From Acanthornis magna (Eukaryota; Chordata; Aves; Passeriformes; Acanthizidae): a stretch of DNA of 64,000 nt. A program made the position numbers and the translations under genes. The stretch spans positions 3,224,501 to 3,288,500 of the forward strand of contig JAWUZG010000138.1 in the NCBI GenBank assembly GCA_036785705.1, written 5' to 3'. Below are positions 12,501 through 23,420 of the stretch, in pieces; the stretch's first letter is position 1; the number at the start of each line of letters is the position of its first letter. The notes beneath the pieces were generated by a model. The model saw nothing but the letters and a program-made list of their open reading frames with translations, did no database searches and had not been told where the DNA came from.

Positions 12501-14189
12501 TGTGAGCTGGGGGGAGCAGGCCTGGGGTGGTGAACATCATCACCTGAGGGTGGATTGGAGAATTAAGGGCCAATGTGCTAATTGGACAGAACTTATCAAA
12601 GGTGAAGAGCTTGTGACCCAGTGTCCATTTTGGGTGTCGTCCCTGATGGGGGACTTTGCTGGCCCGAATGTACCTTCAAGGCCTTTGCAGGCTTTGAAAA
12701 AATCATCCGCTTTATGCTCCTAATTTGTCTTGGCCTCTGTTTCAGGCAGCCTGTCTTTTAGGCAACAGCAGCAGTAGGGACTGGAGGAGATGTCCTTGCT
12801 CACTGAGCCCCAGCTCAGCGATCACAGGCACATTCCCTCTGCACTCCCTCCCAGTGCACCTGGGAAGCGTTTGGGATGCTCTCCCTGGTGGCTGGGTGTT
12901 CCTGGTGGCAGCCCGTGGTGGCTGGGGACCTTGCTGTGAGCCACCATTGCTGGTGGCTTTGGGGCTGCACAGAGCAGGGGGGTGGGTTTGGTGTTCAGCT
13001 CCAAGGCAGAGGGACAGAGCAGCATTGCCACTGGGGACCTTCATCAGGACCTGCAAAGCCCTGGGTGCATCTCCCTGCTCCCCTCACATCCCTGCCTGAG
13101 CTGGGAGCACTGCAGTGGCCTTGGCATTGTCCTGGGATTTAGAGGCTGTGGCTGGAAGGTGTTGGGGATGAGCTGGGAGGGGATTCTGAGCAGGTGCTCC
13201 TGGTGCCAGGAGTGCTGGGGACTGAAGGAGGAGGGCTGAGGCTTTGCTGTTGTTGGTGGTGCTGGTAAACAAGGGTCCCCGCAAGCCCTGGGATGTTCCT
13301 CGCAGGTGTGTGTTTATAAAAATGATTAAAACCCCAGGGCTTGGGGGAGGATTAAAAAACCAGGGTCTGGGGGATGCCAGGGGAGGAGGAAGGTGCAGTC
13401 TCATCCGCAGGGGCTGCCCAGGGTGGTGTTGGGATGTTGGACACCTTGCAGATAACACATGGAATCCCTGTGGCCAGGGAATGATTTTAATGGTAAATCA
13501 ATAGCTGATAGAAGCAGAGCAGAAATCTTCTGACACTTATTCAAGAGGGATTTGTCAAAACACGATGGATTTATGACCAAGTTCCTGCCTGCCTGTTCAA
13601 AGGCACTTGAGCCCCTGTCAGATCCTGAACACGCTCGAATTCCCAGGAGTTACACTCAGCACAACAAGGGGATGTTTCACAGTCACCATGCTGGCACCCA
13701 GGGGACAAGGAGCAGTCTGGCTGCTCTCTGTGGGTGCTGTGAGGGCTCTTCTCCCCCCTCAGCAGCTCTGGTTGTGAGCAGACACCTCTGAGCACACACC
13801 TCTGCCAGGCTCCCACCATTTGCTGAGAAGTAAAAAAGCTCCAAGGAAAAGTTTGGATCACTGAGTCTCAGCTGCCTCCATGTGAGCAGTGAGCAGGAGG
13901 AATTGGAAAGTCTGCATGGGGAATCACAAACACCAAAGCTGGCTGGGGCAGGTGCCTGCTCTCCTCAAGGAAAGCACTCCAGCAGTGTTAGTGACTGGGA
14001 TTGGTGACTGGAGGCCAATGGGAGTGTTTAGGACATGACCCGCTGCTCTTCCATGAGGCTGTGAATCAGAAATGTTTGTCACTCTCCATCCTCCCGCAGC
14101 TCTGCAGCTCAGCTGGGATGTCAGGGTGCTGTGCCTGAGGCGTGGGCTCCATCCCCCAGGAGAGGAGTGTTCCCAGGGGCAGCAATGGG

Positions 14190-14225
14190 CTGTGTCCAGC
14201 TGTGTCCAGCTGTGTCCAGCTGTGC
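14190..14225. repeat. 10-bp tandem repeat
   Basis: TGTGTCCAGC is repeated three and a half times. This is a short minisatellite seed within the STX8 intron. Confidence 0.9.
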
Positions 14226-16224
14226 AGGGTGCTCAGTATAGTGAGCTCTGAGCCACCCCTGGGGGCTCTGGGAAGGGAAGACAGCAAAGGCTGGGATGGA
14301 GAGAGGGAAATGGAATGATTTATTGGAGTTGTGTGTGTGTCACTGCTGAGGGCAGTGGCAGAGCAGCAGGGGTGGGGTCTGAGTAAGGAATAACCTGGGC
14401 AGAACTTGCACCCTGGAGTTCCTCTGCCTGGCCCAGGGGCTTCCAGGCTGGGGAGGCACAAGGGAACAAAAGTCCTGAGCTGTGTTGGGATTCTCATCCC
14501 CCTGGGCACTGAGGTGCCAGCTGGGGCTGCAGGTTCCTCTCCTGGATGCCCTCCGGGTAAATTTGGATCTCAAGGATTTCTTTGCATTTTTGTGTGAACC
14601 CAAGCTGGAAAGTTGGTGGTGTGGGAGTAAATCAGGCACAGTGGGAAGGGTGTCCATGGGGAACCCCAAACCAGTGACCCTCAGAGCTGACAAATCCTGG
14701 GGAGGGGGAATGGACTGGGGACTTGGGCTGCCCCAGGTGACCCCAGGGAGCAAGGGTGTGGTGACACCCCCAGGTGCTCTGCTCCCAGGGCTGGACAGAG
14801 CACGTGAGACAGACCAAAGAGCAATCTTAACCTCAATTACATGTATTTTAACCTTTTCTTTCCATCTTGTATCTGAAAATGTGATCTTAACTTCATTTGG
14901 AGAAGGTTTGGTGAGGCTTGGAGTATTGAACCCCCTGAGGCAGGGCCTGGGGGATGAACAGAGGTGTGCTGAGCTCAGCAGTCACAGCCACCCCTGGCAG
15001 AGCGATGAGAGTGCCAGCGCTCCCAGGAATGCTGGGGACATCCCCATCCTGCATGGAACACGCCCTGGGACTCGCTGTGAGCTGGGAATGTGCTCCCTGC
15101 ATTCCTGCCCTGCCCTCGGAGCTGGAGCAACCCTGGATCAGCAGCTGCAGCACTGTCCCAGAGCCTATGGCAGAGGGAGCTTCAGGAACATGGCGTTTAC
15201 TCCAGCCTGTCTTAATTATTTGCTCTGTAATTGCACTTGGATTTCTGCTTCCCACCGTTCCTTGAGAGATGCAGTTCAGATTTGTATTCCTGTCACTGTT
15301 TTCTTTTGCACGAGATTCTTTTCTTTGTTCTCTTCCGACTCCTGTTGACTTTAAGAATGGCTTTGATTCCTGAACTTCTCTTTGAGGGTTTCTTGTCAAG
15401 GGGAATATTTATATTTCACAGCATTTCAGCAAAAAAAGGCAAAGCGGGCAGGGAACCCAGAATACAGAATTCCTGTCAGATCCTATCCTTAGCTTTGTGG
15501 GGAAAGCATGTGAAACAGCCAGGTTTTAAACCTTCAGATCCTTCTAATCTGCTGTCCTGTGGTACAGGAAATGTGTGTAACATCTGGTCTCTATCATACA
15601 AGAGGTGCTTTGAAATGTGTGTGCTCTGGGCAATGCATGTGCTCTGCTTTGAGATTGGATCCACAGGGACAGCTCTGCTGCTCCCACCTCACCTGGGACA
15701 AGCACAGGGCCTGACCGGCACTTTCTGACTCCAGGTTTTTAAAGCCAGGCTTTTTCCAGGAATAAAATGAGGTTTATTTTGTTTTGCTGTTCCTCTCTCA
15801 CTGTGCCCTGCAGTTCTGTCCCTCAGCACTGCCCATTAGCAATCCTTTATTAGTCCCCCACCTTCCCCTCTTCCTGCTGGGATAATTTGGGGTTCGTGTG
15901 CAGTTTTTCTTGGGACTTGTCAAAGAATAATGACACCCCATTAACTTCACTCTGTATCATTACTAATTCACACCTATGGAGTATTTTCCAAGCAGCTGAT
16001 CTCGGTTGTCTCTTAATTGCTGCAGTCCATAAACTCTGTTACACTGAAACTGTGCGAAGGATTTGCACCCTCTAAAACTTCTCCCTCCAGTGCAAAACAT
16101 AACAGAGAATTGGAATGTGGCAGCTTTATCAGATCTTACTTCTTCCCTATTTAGGCAAATTATTTGCTTCTGGCTCTGTTGAAAACTCCAAAATGTACAT
16201 TAAGGTGTAAAAAAAAAGAGACTA

Positions 16225-16624
16225 AAAGGGTGAGAAAATTGTGGCTGTTCAGCCTGGAGAAGAGAAGGCTCCAGGGAGACCTCAGAGCCCCTTCCAGTGC
16301 CTAAAGAGGCTCCAAGAGAGCTGGAGAGGGACTGGGGACAAGGGATGGAGGGACAGGACACAGGGAATGGCTTCCCACTGCCAGAGGGTAGGGTTAGATG
16401 GGATATTGGGAAGGAATTGTTCCCTGTGAGGGTGGGCAGGCCCTGGCACAGGTGCCCAGAGAAGCTGTGGCTGCCCCTGGATCCCTGGCAGTGTCCCAGG
16501 CCAGGCTGGACATTGGGGCTTGGAGCAGCCTGGGACAGTGGGAGGTGTCCCTGCCCTTGGCAGGGGTGGGATGGATGGGATGGGCTGTAAGGTCCTCCCA
16601 ACCCAGACCCTTCTGGGATTCTGG
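16225..16624 (+). mobile_element. CR1 LINE 3' end, about 400 bp
   Basis: The forward CR1 3' region is recognisable from GTTCAGCCTGGAGAAGAGAA through the GGGATATTGGGAAGGAATTG and GGTGCCCAGAGAAGCTGTGG blocks to a tail ending TTCTGGGATTCTGGGG. It lies in the STX8 sense orientation. The part from about 16340 to 16560 is very close (about 95% by eye) to the copy at 17.75-17.96 kb, so both belong to one relatively young subfamily. Confidence 0.92.
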
Positions 16625-17539
16625 GGTTCCGTGGATGATGTTCATGGATCAGTTTGTGTTTCTGCCTGGGGTGGAGCGGTTGGCTGAGGTAATTAATCAG
16701 CAATTCCACCCAGGCGTCCTCCAAACAGAGCCACCCCAAGCCATCCACCCCAGGATGCAGTCCCTGCACCTTGTCCCTGCTGAGCCAAGGGTTTGTCCCC
16801 ACCACATCCTGGGGCATCCCAGGAGGAGCACACGGAGTTGCATTCCCTGCCAGCATCCAGGCCCTGCTGGAGCCAGCGCAGGGAAGAGCTGCTCACGCTC
16901 ACTGCAGAGAACAAATGGTTTCAGCTGAGCATAAGAGAAAAAAATACTGTTGGTGGCAACTCTTACTTCCCTGGAAAAAAAATCCTGGCCCCTGGCAGAG
17001 AAACAGTTTCTGCACAGAAAACATGACACTATTTACAAAAAGCCGTGTCTAATATCCTTTTCCAGCTTGGAAAGAGGAGTTTATTTTAATACATCCTTTT
17101 TTAATTGCCATGAGCTGGACTTGTAAATACTCTAAGTGGTTGAGTAATAGTCCTCTGTGAGCAGAGCAGAGGAAGGGACAGGTTTTCCGCTCCTGGAACC
17201 CTGTGTATTCCCACAGCTCGGACAGGGAGACAGCACGGAGCAGATCCTGAACACAAATAAAAGCCTCTTAATTAAAAGGTTGTTTTTTAAGCCCAGGGGA
17301 TGCCCCTGGGTGTGATGGCAGTGGCCAGCACAGTGATCCAGCTGGGTGAGAAGTTTCTGTATTGGGGGTGTTTTGGGAGGTGGATCCAAGCCATTCTCAA
17401 TAAAACATTTCTTCCTTTCCTCTAAAAGAGGGGAGAGAAAGGGGAGAGTTCCCCCTGAGAAATGGGGAGTTAAGGAGAAGGGGATTGTGCCCCTGTGCCC
17501 CTGTGCTCAGGTGAGCCCCACCTGCAGAGCTGCCCCAGC

Positions 17540-18010
17540 CCTGGGCCAGCACAGGAAGGAGCTGGAGCTGCTGGAGAGAGTCCAGAGGAGCACCAGGATG
17601 AGCAGAGGGATGGAGCAGCTCTGCTGGGAGGGAAGGCTGGGAGAGCTGGGATTGTTCACCTGGAGAGGAGAAGCTTTGGGGTGACCTCACTGTGGCCTTG
17701 CAGGACTTGAAGGAGCTGCAGGAAAGATCGGGAGAGGCTATTTACAATGGGTGGAGGGACAGGACACAGGGAATGGCTTCCCACTGCCAGAGGGCAGGTA
17801 TGGATGGGATATTGGGAAGGAATTGTTCCCTGTGAGGGTGGCAGGCCCTGGCACAGGTGCCCAGAGAAGCTGTGGCTGCCCCTGGATCCCTGGCAGTGTC
17901 CAAGGCCAGGCTGGACATTGGGGCTTGGAGCAGCCTGGGACAGTGGGAGGTGTCCCTGCCATGGCATGGCATGAGCTTTAGGGTCCCTCCAACCCAACTC
18001 ATTCAGTGAC
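17540..18010 (+). mobile_element. CR1 LINE 3' end, about 470 bp
   Basis: It starts in the C-terminal ORF2-derived portion (the CTGGAGAGAGTCCAGAGGAG block, equivalent to the LERVQRR region of the CR1 protein). It runs through TTCACCTGGAGAGGAGAAG and GGGATATTGGGAAGGAATTG to a tail near 18005. It is in the same orientation as the copy at 16.2 kb and extends further 5'. It ends about 770 bp before the STX8 terminal exon. Confidence 0.92.
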
Positions 18011-18777
18011 TCTGAAAGTATTCCATGAATTAGTTCCCTCCAGCAGGTGTCCAACAGTTCTGTCACCTTTTCGCTGTCATTCAGCTGTGAGGGAGAGAAA
18101 AATCTCCCGTTGTTGTTTTCTGGATCAGCCTTCCAAACATTCCATAAGTCAGGGTTTTTTACACTGTCCTTCAGAGCATCTGGGGTGGCTAAACTGAAAA
18201 GTGAAGTTTTTTAAGATCTCATTTGTCATTAACTTCTGCAGGGATCCAGTGGGTTTTGGGACAGGATGGGGCACACTGAGCCACAGGCAGAGGTGGGGCA
18301 GAGCACTGTGGGATCCTCTCCAGGGCTGGATGATTCCTGTTTCCCTAAGTCAGTACATGCCTGAAAGCCCAGCTCTGCACAGAGTTCTGTCTGAAAGCAG
18401 GAGTTCTTTGTGTTGGAAACAATTTCCTGATGCAATTTGGATTTCCTCCTGGATAATCCTTTGCCCCAGTGGGATGGTACAGAGGGATTTGAGGAAAGCT
18501 GAACTGGCCTTGCAGTGAGTTAAACACATCCCTTAATGTTTCCGTGGTAGATGTTCAGGTAGGAAGATACCCACAGGCACTGCTGGAAAATATTGATTTG
18601 AAGGGTCAGGAACAGAAGGAACCACTGTGCCAATGTGGGGCTGGGTCCAGGTCTCTGCTTAGGTCACCAGAGTGCAGGGCCTGTCAGGGGCTGAGCAGGG
18701 GGAGGAGGAGAACTTTAATCCCAGAAAACCATTTGTAAATGCTGAAGCAGCAGCCTAATTGTTGTTCTGTTCCGCAG

Positions 18778-18845
18778 GGATGCTGGTGGTGATCGTGCTG
18801 CTGCTCATCGCCATCGCCGTGGTCGCGCTCTGGCCGACGCACTAA
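18778..18845 (+). CDS. STX8: Syntaxin-8, terminal coding exon (membrane anchor)
   Basis: Syntaxin-8 is a Qc-type SNARE of late endosomes that pairs with syntaxin-7, VTI1B and VAMP8 to drive endosome fusion. Only its last coding exon is present. After the acceptor CCGCAG, the exon supplies the last two bases of a split Gly codon (G|GG), then ATG at 18780 and TAA at 18843-18845. The peptide is G-MLVVIVLLLIAIAVVALWPTH: a hydrophobic helix of about 16 residues followed by a four-residue luminal tail. From memory, the human protein ends in GMIMVILLLL and a similar helix, then WPTN, so the match is clear in both sequence and position. Tail-anchored topology is expected. Upstream exons (Habc-like region and SNARE motif) are outside the window. 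The ATG is internal, not a translation start. Confidence 0.94.
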
Positions 18846-18948
18846 CCCCGATCCCCTGGGAGCAGCTGCTCCGTGGGGAGCGCCAGGGCTCTGGGGGGAC
18901 CCACTGTGTGCAAGGACCTCTGTGCTGGGCGTGAGCTCCACAGCTGGG

Positions 18949-18954
18949 AATAAA
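18949..18954 (+). terminator. STX8: Poly(A) signal AATAAA, proximal STX8
   Basis: A canonical AATAAA lies 104 bp after the STX8 stop codon. Cleavage would be expected at about 18968-18980. Confidence 0.7.
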
Positions 18955-19414
18955 CTCCACGGCACCAGACTGAAGCAGATCCGCCAGGCATCGCTCTCCT
19001 TGGAGTGCAGCTGAGGAGCTCGGTGGGATGTGGAGGATTTCATCGGGAAAAGGGCTCTGTTCCCACCCTCCTCTGGCACTCGGGCAGCTGCAGCCGTAGG
19101 ATGGACCCATCTCTCCTGCATCTGTATCTGAGGACACGCTGCTGCTGCTGCCCCACTTCACTGAGCTCAGACATCCCAGGGGCTGCAAACACTGAAATTC
19201 AGGAGTGGTTTGGAGAACAGCAATGTTCACCTGCTTTGGGATCCTTCCTTCAGAGTGAACATGCTCCATGGTTTTCAAGGAATAGTCTTGGGGAATGACT
19301 GCATCTGGATTCTCACAGGATGGGAAGCGACAGCCCTGCAGGACCCCTGTGGGCTGCACAGAATCGCTGGGACTGGGTCAGTGCTCAGCCCCTGGGGGTT
19401 CAGTTACTGGTATT

Positions 19415-19645
19415 GGTGAGTTACGGATTTCCATGGATAGAGCTATTGATCTCCATGGATGGAGTTATTGGTGAGTTATGGATTTCCATGGATAGAGCTA
19501 TTGATCTCCATGGGTGGAGTTACTGGTGAGCTATGGATCTGCAGGGGTGGAGTTCGTGAGTTATGGATCTCCCAAGGATGGAGTTGTTGGTGGGTTTTGG
19601 ATCTCCAGGGGTGGAGTTGTTGGTGAGTTTTGGATCTCCAGGGAT
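19415..19645. repeat. Imperfect tandem repeat downstream of STX8
   Basis: Units built from GAGTTATGGATTTCCATGGA and TAGAGCTATTGATCTCCATG recur. The clearest pair is 54 bp apart (19419 and 19473). They decay into shorter units of about 33 bp reading GGAGTTGTTGGTGAGTTTTG and TGGATCTCCAGGG. The array lies between the two STX8 poly(A) signals. Confidence 0.85.
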
Positions 19646-19934
19646 GGGAATTAAACAGCAGCAGGACTCAGCCCAGCCTGTGGGAGTGGAGAGCTCTGTC
19701 CTCGTGTGCTCCCCAGGAGCTGCACCAGCCTGGCCACGGGAGAGGCACCAGAATTAATGTCCTAATCGAGCTCTGCCTCTTCCTTTGACAACTTCTCACA
19801 CACTTCTCCAGCTGAGAGGAAGGATTACCTATTTCAAAACTAGTGAAAAAGAAGTATTGAATGTTTGCTTCTGGCGAAGAGAATAATTATTTTGTTACAC
19901 ATGCCAGTTTGATTTCAGGATTAATAGAGCAAGC

Positions 19935-19940
19935 AATAAA
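19935..19940 (+). terminator. STX8: Poly(A) signal AATAAA, possible distal STX8
   Basis: A second canonical AATAAA lies about 1.09 kb after the stop codon, in an AT-rich stretch. Its use is an inference. Confidence 0.35.
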
Positions 19941-19955
19941 TACTGATTAAAGCTG

Positions 19956-22945
19956 ATCCATTTATATACAGTTTATCTGCCTGGGGTTTTATTGTTTCCT
20001 GCTCTTTGTGTTGTCTGTGAATGATTTATCCAATGCTGCCATATCCTAAGAGCTGGTTTGGAGAAGGAAATAAGCAATTTCTGTCAGACTTTGTGTGTAT
20101 TTTGACAGATCTGTGAGACTTTGCAAGGGCTGGGCCTCCCCTGCCCTGCTGGAGAGTCTCCTTTCACAGCTCTCACCTGGCATTTGGCATTCCTTTCCCT
20201 GTGCCACACAGCACGTCCAGCACTGCTCTGAAGGGTGGGACACCAGTGTGTCCTGGTGCTGTGTCCCTCTTCACTGACAAATCCATTTTGCTCTTCTGGG
20301 CTCAGTTTCCTCATCCTGGCTGGGAGTGGGGCACTGCCCCTTTGTTGAGGGCTCAGTGACTGCAGATCACCTTCAGTCTCCTCCTTGCAGGGTGCAGCTG
20401 TTGGCTGGGGCTGGGACCCTCTTGTTCCAGGCTCTGGGGATGGCAACCATGGAAGAAGATGGAGTTCTGCAGGAAGCAGAGCTGCTGAGCACCCCGTGGG
20501 ATACATGGAATACACAGAATCCCAGAATGGTTTGGGTGGGAAGGGACCTTAAAGCTCATCCAGTTCCACCATGGGCAGGGACACCTTTCACTATCCCAGG
20601 TTGCTCCAAACCCTGTCTGGCCTGGCCTTGGACACTTCCAGGGATCCACAGCTTCTCTTCTTCACCTCTCAGTGCTGGTGGTGTGTCCTGCAGCTGTAGG
20701 ATCTGGAGAGCAGCATTTCCATGTCTTTGTGCTCCTGGGAAGGGCCCAGGGGAGGGGAGAGAAGCTTGGTGGAGAAAAAGGCCCAGAGAGCCTCTTGGCC
20801 TGGGCAGCAGCTTCAGACAGAGCTCTGTGCCCAGCCCATCCTCAGCGCTCAGAGCTGGAGGAGAGACTGGAGCTTGGAGCTCCTCTGGAGTCTTCCATGT
20901 GGAGAAAATCCTTGAAGCCTTTCCAAGTCCAGCTCAGGTTGTGCCAGGTCAGTTTTCTTGGACAGATGCTTCACTTCATGGCTTTCAGAGGAGGGGAGGG
21001 GAAAACAGAGGTGGCTTCATGTTCTCTGGTTTTCAGGAGGGCACGGCAGGGGTTGATGCGTTCATTGTTGATGTCTGATAAGAAACGGAGCTTTAAGCAA
21101 GGCTGCTCAGCTGGAAACAAGGAAAGGCTTTGGAGAGGGGTTCCAAATCTGTGCATTCCTGCAGCTCTGTGGAGGGAGTGACACTGGGGATGCTCCTGGA
21201 GCTGTTCCTCAGCAGCCTCTGAGCCTGGAGAGGGATTTCACTCCCAGCTCTGGAGCAGCTCGGGGGATCTTCAGTGACAGCAGGAAAGCCACATGGGTTT
21301 GTTCAGATGAGACCACGGGCCTGGACTTCTAATTAAAACTGTCAATTATGGAGGGAATTACGGCTTTGTTTGAATTCCCAGGACACGCAAGATGGACCTG
21401 TAACTCATCCTGATCAGTGTTCCACAAGGGACTTTGTTCTGATCCAGCCTTTCAAAGGCTCTCTCTGACCCACTGGGTCCTCAAACACATTTTTCCTGTG
21501 AGTGCCTGGGAAGGGTGGAAACACCAGGATTTACTCGTTGTGCTGGCAAACAAAGAGGTTCTCAGCCTTGCCCTTTAGGTAACATTTAATGTGTCATGTG
21601 GGTGAGGAATTTTATTAAAAAGCAGTGGATTTGGCAGCACTGTGCTGTCTGCAGGGAAGCTTTTCTGTCTCCCTGCCCCACTAAAGAAAAAAGGTTAAAA
21701 TATGATAGACGCTGGGGTTTGGCTCTGAAGCAGCAGCACTGGAGAAGCCAACCTGGAGTGGCTTCTCCAAGCAAAGATCTTCCTGGAATGTGCCCAGAGA
21801 CATCCCCGGCTTCGCCTTCCCTTGCCACCTCCTCCATTTCTCTCCTGGAGGATGTGCTCAGGAGTTCAGCTGCTTCCAGTTGTTGTTTCATCAAAAATCC
21901 GAGTGCTGGGGCAGCTCTGGTGTGTGCTCCCCAGTGCTCTGGGAAAAAGTCCCCACCTCCTACCTGAGAACAGGGACTGTCCTGGAAGGCTGCTGGGCCT
22001 TTCCACATTCCCTGATTTTTGTGTGAGCTCAGTGTGTGGATGGCTCCTCTCCCACACTGCCTGGTGGGACCAGGCTGGGAAAAGCACTCCAGGTCCAGCC
22101 CTCCGTGGGAAAAGCCTCATCCCCCTCTTTCCAGAGCCACCATGTCACCATTGGACAAGTGGCCACCTGCCTGCAGCCAGAGCAATCTGGGAAGCCCATT
22201 TGCTCCTCGGAGCAAAGGCTTGGCACTTAAGACCCATTTGTCTCTGCAATAAAGATCTGAGATTTCCGACCCCCGGGATGTTTTTGGATTCATAAATTCC
22301 CAGTGCTGCTGAAGGCTCAGGTCAGCCGGACTGACCCCCTGGCACTTGGCAGTGCCTTTTGCCTCTGTTTGTGTCCCTGGAAGTGTTTTGCTGCCTCAGT
22401 GCCCCCCACCTCCAGCTTTCCGTGCTGTGGGTGCCACCAGCCCTTGCCTAGGCTCGGCTCCAGCAGCGCTGACCCCTCGGATCCTGGGATGGAATCTGAT
22501 GGAGCCCTGACCCCTGCAGTGGATGGGCAGCAAGGGTGAGTGGCCTCTGAATGGGACAGAAACGGGTCCAGAGTGGGCTTGGCGGGTTTCCTGTCCCCAC
22601 ACCTGTCCCCCAGCTCTGGGTGGGGTCCCACAGGTTTTGGCTCTGTCCCACTGCAGGGCACAGCCTCCTCCAGCAGCACAGCTGAGCCCACAGGAGCTGG
22701 GGGGACACCCCATCCCCCCCACCCACAGTGACCCCGCTGTCCCCAAGGCCACGTGGCCACTGCCTGGCGTGCTGGGGGGGGACAGGGCTGGGACTGACAG
22801 TCAAAAATAGCTGTGCCACCTCAACCCTGCCAAAGGGACCCTGACAGACCCAGGGGGGCGGAGGGGACACCATCACTTCCTTGCTCAGGTCCTTGTCCCA
22901 CAGGTTCACTGACCAACAGGGTGGGAAGAAGCAGAAATTCCTGGA
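19956..22945. other. Intergenic gap between STX8 and NTN1
   Basis: About 3 kb separates the distal STX8 poly(A) signal from the inferred NTN1 3' end. It contains one CR1 tail (20.5 kb) and otherwise unique sequence. A short AT-rich patch at 21320-21390 carries TAATTAAAACTGTCAATTA. The open frames, including one of 250 codons at 20326-21078, run across the CR1 tail and are not considered genes. Confidence 0.75.
20505..20665 (-). mobile_element. CR1 LINE 3' end fragment
   Basis: The + strand shows the reversed CR1 tail: CACAGAATCCCAGAATGG, then GGAAGGGACCTTAAAGCTCA, then CCATGGGCAGGGACACC and GGCCTTGGACACTTCCAGGG. It is a 5'-truncated fragment in the STX8-NTN1 gap, in NTN1 orientation. Confidence 0.9.
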
Positions 22946-22959
22946 GGTTTTTACAGTTT

Positions 22960-23420
22960 ACAAGAGTTTATTCAACTGGTTTCTGACTTTAGTTCTACCG
23001 AGGGGATGCTGAACAGTTACAAGCTCCTTCGGGTCAATTACAGCCAATCTAACGAACAAACAAACAAAGGGGGGGAAAAAAGGAAAAAAAAAGAAACAAC
23101 TCGGAAAAACAATAAGAAAATCCACAACTTTTTCACGTGTCATTAAATATATTCATATATAATAACCATAATATATTAGTATGCATTGTAAAGAAACATC
23201 GCCCAAAGCAGTCTGCCATGGTCATAACTAAACAACATTTACAGTTCAAGATATTAACAGAAATAACAAAAAAAAAAAAATCAACAAAAAAACCAACCCC
23301 AAAACGAACACAGGTTTGTGAGGGGACGAGGCGGGGGCAGGGAGGGGGCACGGACACGACGGAACGAACAGAAACGAGACCAAGCGACTTTTGTTGGGTG
23401 CTACGGTCAGTGATGATTGT
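22960..23420 (-). other. NTN1: AT-rich distal block of the NTN1 3' UTR
   Basis: The composition shifts sharply from the GC-rich flanks to AT-rich. On the - strand the block has long T-runs, ATGAATATATTTAATGACAC and GTTAATATCTTGAACTG, and ends in AATAAA. From memory it resembles the terminal part of netrin-1 mRNAs in other vertebrates, which suggests a conserved regulatory UTR segment. This needs alignment to confirm. Confidence 0.5.
22967..22972 (-). terminator. NTN1: Poly(A) signal AATAAA, NTN1
   Basis: The + strand TTTATT at 22967-22972 reads AATAAA in the NTN1 direction, at the edge of the AT-rich distal block. Cleavage is expected near 22945-22955. It is the best candidate for the main NTN1 3' end. 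Confidence 0.6.

Larger units (their letters stand above)
1..18777 (+). other. STX8: STX8 last intron (3' part)
   Basis: This stretch lies upstream of the STX8 terminal exon on the same strand and is read as its last intron, continuing off the left edge. No other STX8 exon was recognised; the penultimate exon should encode the SNARE-motif end just before the membrane anchor, and nothing like it is seen on the + strand. The intron ends with a branch-point-like CCTAATT, a T-rich tract and the acceptor CCGCAG at 18772-18777. It splits the Gly codon before the anchor after its first base (phase 1). It contains CR1 fragments, a 62-bp tandem triplication, an inverted-repeat pair and ordinary unique sequence; all open frames here appear to be chance frames. 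Confidence 0.85.
18846..19955 (+). other. STX8: STX8 3' UTR, proximal and possible distal ends
   Basis: The stretch follows the STX8 stop codon. The proximal poly(A) signal at 18949 would give a 3' UTR of about 125 nt. A second AATAAA at 19935 would extend it to about 1.1 kb and would include the imperfect tandem repeat at 19.4-19.64 kb. Which end is used cannot be told from the DNA. No other gene is seen. Confidence 0.65.

Noticed and set aside
14482..15348. 288-codon open frame on the + strand
   Set aside because: It has no recognisable domain and unremarkable composition, overlaps several other frames and lies in the STX8 intron. It is read as a chance frame in GC-rich DNA.
20326..21078. 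250-codon open frame on the + strand
   Set aside because: It crosses a CR1 tail and has no protein similarity that I recognise.
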